Shown here one piece after another: positions 62,195 through 64,000 of a DNA stretch of 64,000 nt. The position numbers and the translations under genes were made by a program. Every line of letters starts with the position of its first letter. Position 1 is the stretch's first letter. The DNA comes from Kineosphaera limosa NBRC 100340. GTDB taxonomy: Bacteria > Actinomycetota > Actinomycetes > Actinomycetales > Dermatophilaceae. Under the pieces are notes generated by a model, which was not told the DNA's origin, ran no database searches, and saw only the letters and a list, made by a program, of their open reading frames with translations. The stretch covers positions 120,301 through 184,300 of the forward strand of contig NZ_BAHD01000005.1 in assembly GCF_000298215.1 (NCBI RefSeq), read 5' to 3'.

Positions 62195-63969
62195 GCACCG
62201 AATCGCACGGGCAGCCCAGCCGGCCCGCAACACAGGCGGCAAGTGCGCCGCCGCCGAGCACCCCGACCCCGAGCACCCCGAGCGCGAGCACCCCGAGCCC
62301 CACCGGAGCGACCGGCACACCACGCAGTGCACCGCCCGTCGGCCCGGCCGGGTTGCGGGCCCAGGTCGAGTCGCTCAGTCGCCGCAACGACGGCCTCGTG
62401 CGCACCCTGGAGGCCGCCCGCGAGCAACTCGTCACGCTCAAGCAGCAGGTCGAGGCGCTGGCCACCCCGCCCTCGTCGTACGGCGTGCTCCTGTGCGTGC
62501 ACGACGACGGCACCGTCGACGTGCTGGCTTCCGGACGCCGGATGCGGGTGCAGGTCAGCCCCGTCATCGACGTTGCCGACCTGAAGACCGGCCGCGACGT
62601 GCGCCTCAACGAGGCCCTTGCGGTCGTCGACGTCGCAGGCTACGAGCGGCATGGGCAAGTTGTGGTCGTGCACGAGACGCTCGACGACGAACGCCTCGTC
62701 GTCGTGGTGCACGGCGAGGAGCAGCGGGTGGTGCGCCGCGCCGAGCCGCTACTCGGCGCCGCCCTGCGCCAAGGCGACAGTGTGCTGCTGGAGACCCGCA
62801 CCGGCTTCGCCTACGAGGTCATCCCCAAGGCCGAAGTCGAAGACCTCGTGCTCGAGGAGGTGCCCGACATCTCCTACGACGACATCGGGGGTCTGGCCGG
62901 GCAGATCGAGCAGATCCGCGACTCCGTCGAGTTGCCGTACCTGCATCCCGAGCTGTTCCGCGAGCACTCGCTGCGCCCACCCAAGGGCGTGCTGCTCTAC
63001 GGGCCGCCCGGCTGCGGTAAGACGCTCATCGCCAAGGCCGTCGCCGCGTCGCTGGCTCGTCAGAGCGCTCAACTGGAGGGCCGCAGCGACTCCACCAGCT
63101 ACTTCCTCAACATCAAGGGCCCCGAGCTGCTGAACAAGTACGTCGGCGAGACCGAGCGGCAGATCCGGTTGATCTTCGCCCGGGCCCGCGAGCACGCGTC
63201 CTCCGGCGCGCCCGTCGTCGTGTTCTTCGACGAGATGGACAGCCTGTTCCGCACCCGCGGCTCGGGGCTGTCCAGCGATGTGGAGACGACGATCGTGCCG
63301 CAGCTGCTCGCCGAGATCGACGGCGTCGAACGGCTCGACAACGTCATCGTCATCGGCGCCAGCAACCGCGAAGACATGATCGACCCTGCGATCCTGCGGC
63401 CCGGGCGGCTCGACGCCAAGATCAAGATCGAGCGCCCCGACGAGGGCTCGGCCCGCGACATCTTCGGCAAGTACCTCACCGCCGACCTGCCGCTGCACGC
63501 CGACGAACTGGCCGCCGCCGACGGCGACCCCGCCCGTGCCGTGCACGCGATGACGCAGGCCACCGTCGCCCGCATGTATGACCGCGGGGTACACAACCGC
63601 TTCCTCGAGGTCAGCTACGCCGACGGTGAGCGGGAGGTGCTGCACTACGCGGACTTCGCCTCCGGCGCGATGATCCAGAATGTTGTCGACCGCGCCAAGC
63701 GCTCGGCCATCAAGGACCTGCTGGCCACCGGTGAACGCGGCCTGCGCACCCGGCACCTGCTGGAGGCGTGCGTCGCCGAGTTCGCCGAGAACGAAGACAT
63801 GCCCGGCACCAGCAGCCCGGAGGAGTGGGCCCGCATCTCCGGGCGTCGCGGCCAGCGGGTCGTCGGCATCCGCCGCGTGCACCCCGACGCCGGTCCCGGC
63901 GACCCCGGCCAGGCAGCCGGTGAACGCCGTGGCATCGCGGACGTCGAGCCCAGCGGCACCTACCTGTAG
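62191..63969 (+). CDS. arc: proteasome-associated AAA ATPase ARC/Mpa
   Basis: A 592-aa AAA+ ring ATPase that unfolds pupylated proteins for the 20S proteasome. An N-terminal Ser/Thr/Pro repeat is followed by a coiled coil ([26 protein letters not shown]), OB domains, Walker A GPPGCGKT (about residues 271-278), Walker [12 protein letters not shown] and a C-terminal GTYL, whose Tyr-Leu resembles the proteasome-docking end of Mpa (GQYL). It is the last gene in the window; dop, pup and prcBA would be expected downstream but are not visible. Confidence 0.94.
   Translation: MSTESHGQPSRPATQAASAPPPSTPTPSTPSASTPSPTGATGTPRSAPPVGPAGLRAQVESLSRRNDGLVRTLEAAREQLVTLKQQVEALATPPSSYGVLLCVHDDGTVDVLASGRRMRVQVSPVIDVADLKTGRDVRLNEALAVVDVAGYERHGQVVVVHETLDDERLVVVVHGEEQRVVRRAEPLLGAALRQGDSVLLETRTGFAYEVIPKAEVEDLVLEEVPDISYDDIGGLAGQIEQIRDSVELPYLHPELFREHSLRPPKGVLLYGPPGCGKTLIAKAVAASLARQSAQLEGRSDSTSYFLNIKGPELLNKYVGETERQIRLIFARAREHASSGAPVVVFFDEMDSLFRTRGSGLSSDVETTIVPQLLAEIDGVERLDNVIVIGASNREDMIDPAILRPGRLDAKIKIERPDEGSARDIFGKYLTADLPLHADELAAADGDPARAVHAMTQATVARMYDRGVHNRFLEVSYADGEREVLHYADFASGAMIQNVVDRAKRSAIKDLLATGERGLRTRHLLEACVAEFAENEDMPGTSSPEEWARISGRRGQRVVGIRRVHPDAGPGDPGQAAGERRGIADVEPSGTYL
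62245..62305 (+). repeat. GAGCACCCCGA imperfect repeat in ARC N-terminus
   Basis: Several GAGCACCCCGA-like units encode the Ser/Thr/Pro N-terminal segment of ARC ([15 protein letters not shown]). The repeat is imperfect and in frame. Confidence 0.6.
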
Positions 63970-64000
63970 CCGCCGCTCGACCTGCTCAGACGGTGGGGTC

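Overview
The window is a high-GC, gene-dense chromosomal segment of an actinobacterium. The supporting markers are the mycothiol ligase MshC, the proteasomal ATPase ARC/Mpa beside the tRNA methyltransferase TrmI, a fabG-fabI pair laid out like mabA-inhA, divergent glgC/glgA, and lineage families such as DUF3090, DUF3099, DUF5703, SCO1664 and CG3035-type acetyltransferase. A member of the Micrococcales is my best guess, but species cannot be read from this. There is no rRNA, insertion sequence, prophage or CRISPR; one tRNA-Leu(GAG) is present.

Layout. 0-6 kb: ABC-F ATPase, alanine-type Na+ symporter, crotonase, ABC exporter. 6.4-11.5 kb: SURF1 and moaA diverge, a DUF3099 membrane protein overlaps the moaA 3' end, then an 11-bp tandem repeat, fabG, fabI and a GNAT protein. 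11.5-21 kb: serB, glgC/glgA, a conserved hypothetical, an ABC ATPase with a tiny upstream ORF, NfeD and SPFH membrane proteins, a TauE-type carrier, a SpoU methyltransferase and a YbhB protein. 21-29.6 kb: a polyol regulon made of a SorC-type regulator and a divergent operon of lipoprotein, two permeases, mannitol-type dehydrogenase, zinc dehydrogenase and xylulokinase; together they would import a sugar alcohol, oxidise it to a ketose and phosphorylate it. 29.7-35.9 kb: an NAD-binding protein, a DUF3037 plus HipA-like kinase pair, PlsC, RecQ helicase and two PRC-barrel paralogues. 35.9-43.7 kb: galE-galK, tRNA-Leu, threonine dehydratase-like enzyme, AbgT transporter, lipoprotein, DUF5703, a very acidic protein and UppP. 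43.7-49.4 kb: CorA, then histidine phosphatase, DUF3090, a HipA-fold SCO1664 protein, mshC and PAC2. 49.7-58.2 kb: metH, HAD phosphatase, CG3035-type acetyltransferase and an ABC/FtsX pair. 58.2-64 kb: RecB-type nuclease, a small possibly RNase-H-like protein, site-2 protease, TrmI and ARC.

Two expression features run across the window. About twenty genes have a TANNNT hexamer ending only 6-8 nt before the ATG/GTG, often with no Shine-Dalgarno sequence, which predicts leaderless mRNAs. Three very short ORFs end in ATGA overlaps with the next gene and may couple translation. Several intergenic regions also hold long perfect inverted repeats, some nested, which act as candidate terminators or structured RNA elements. 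I see no obviously new multi-gene system. The most promising leads are the coupled mini-ORFs, the interlocked operator pair before the polyol operon, the structured metH leader and the two IDHG-motif HipA-like kinase loci.
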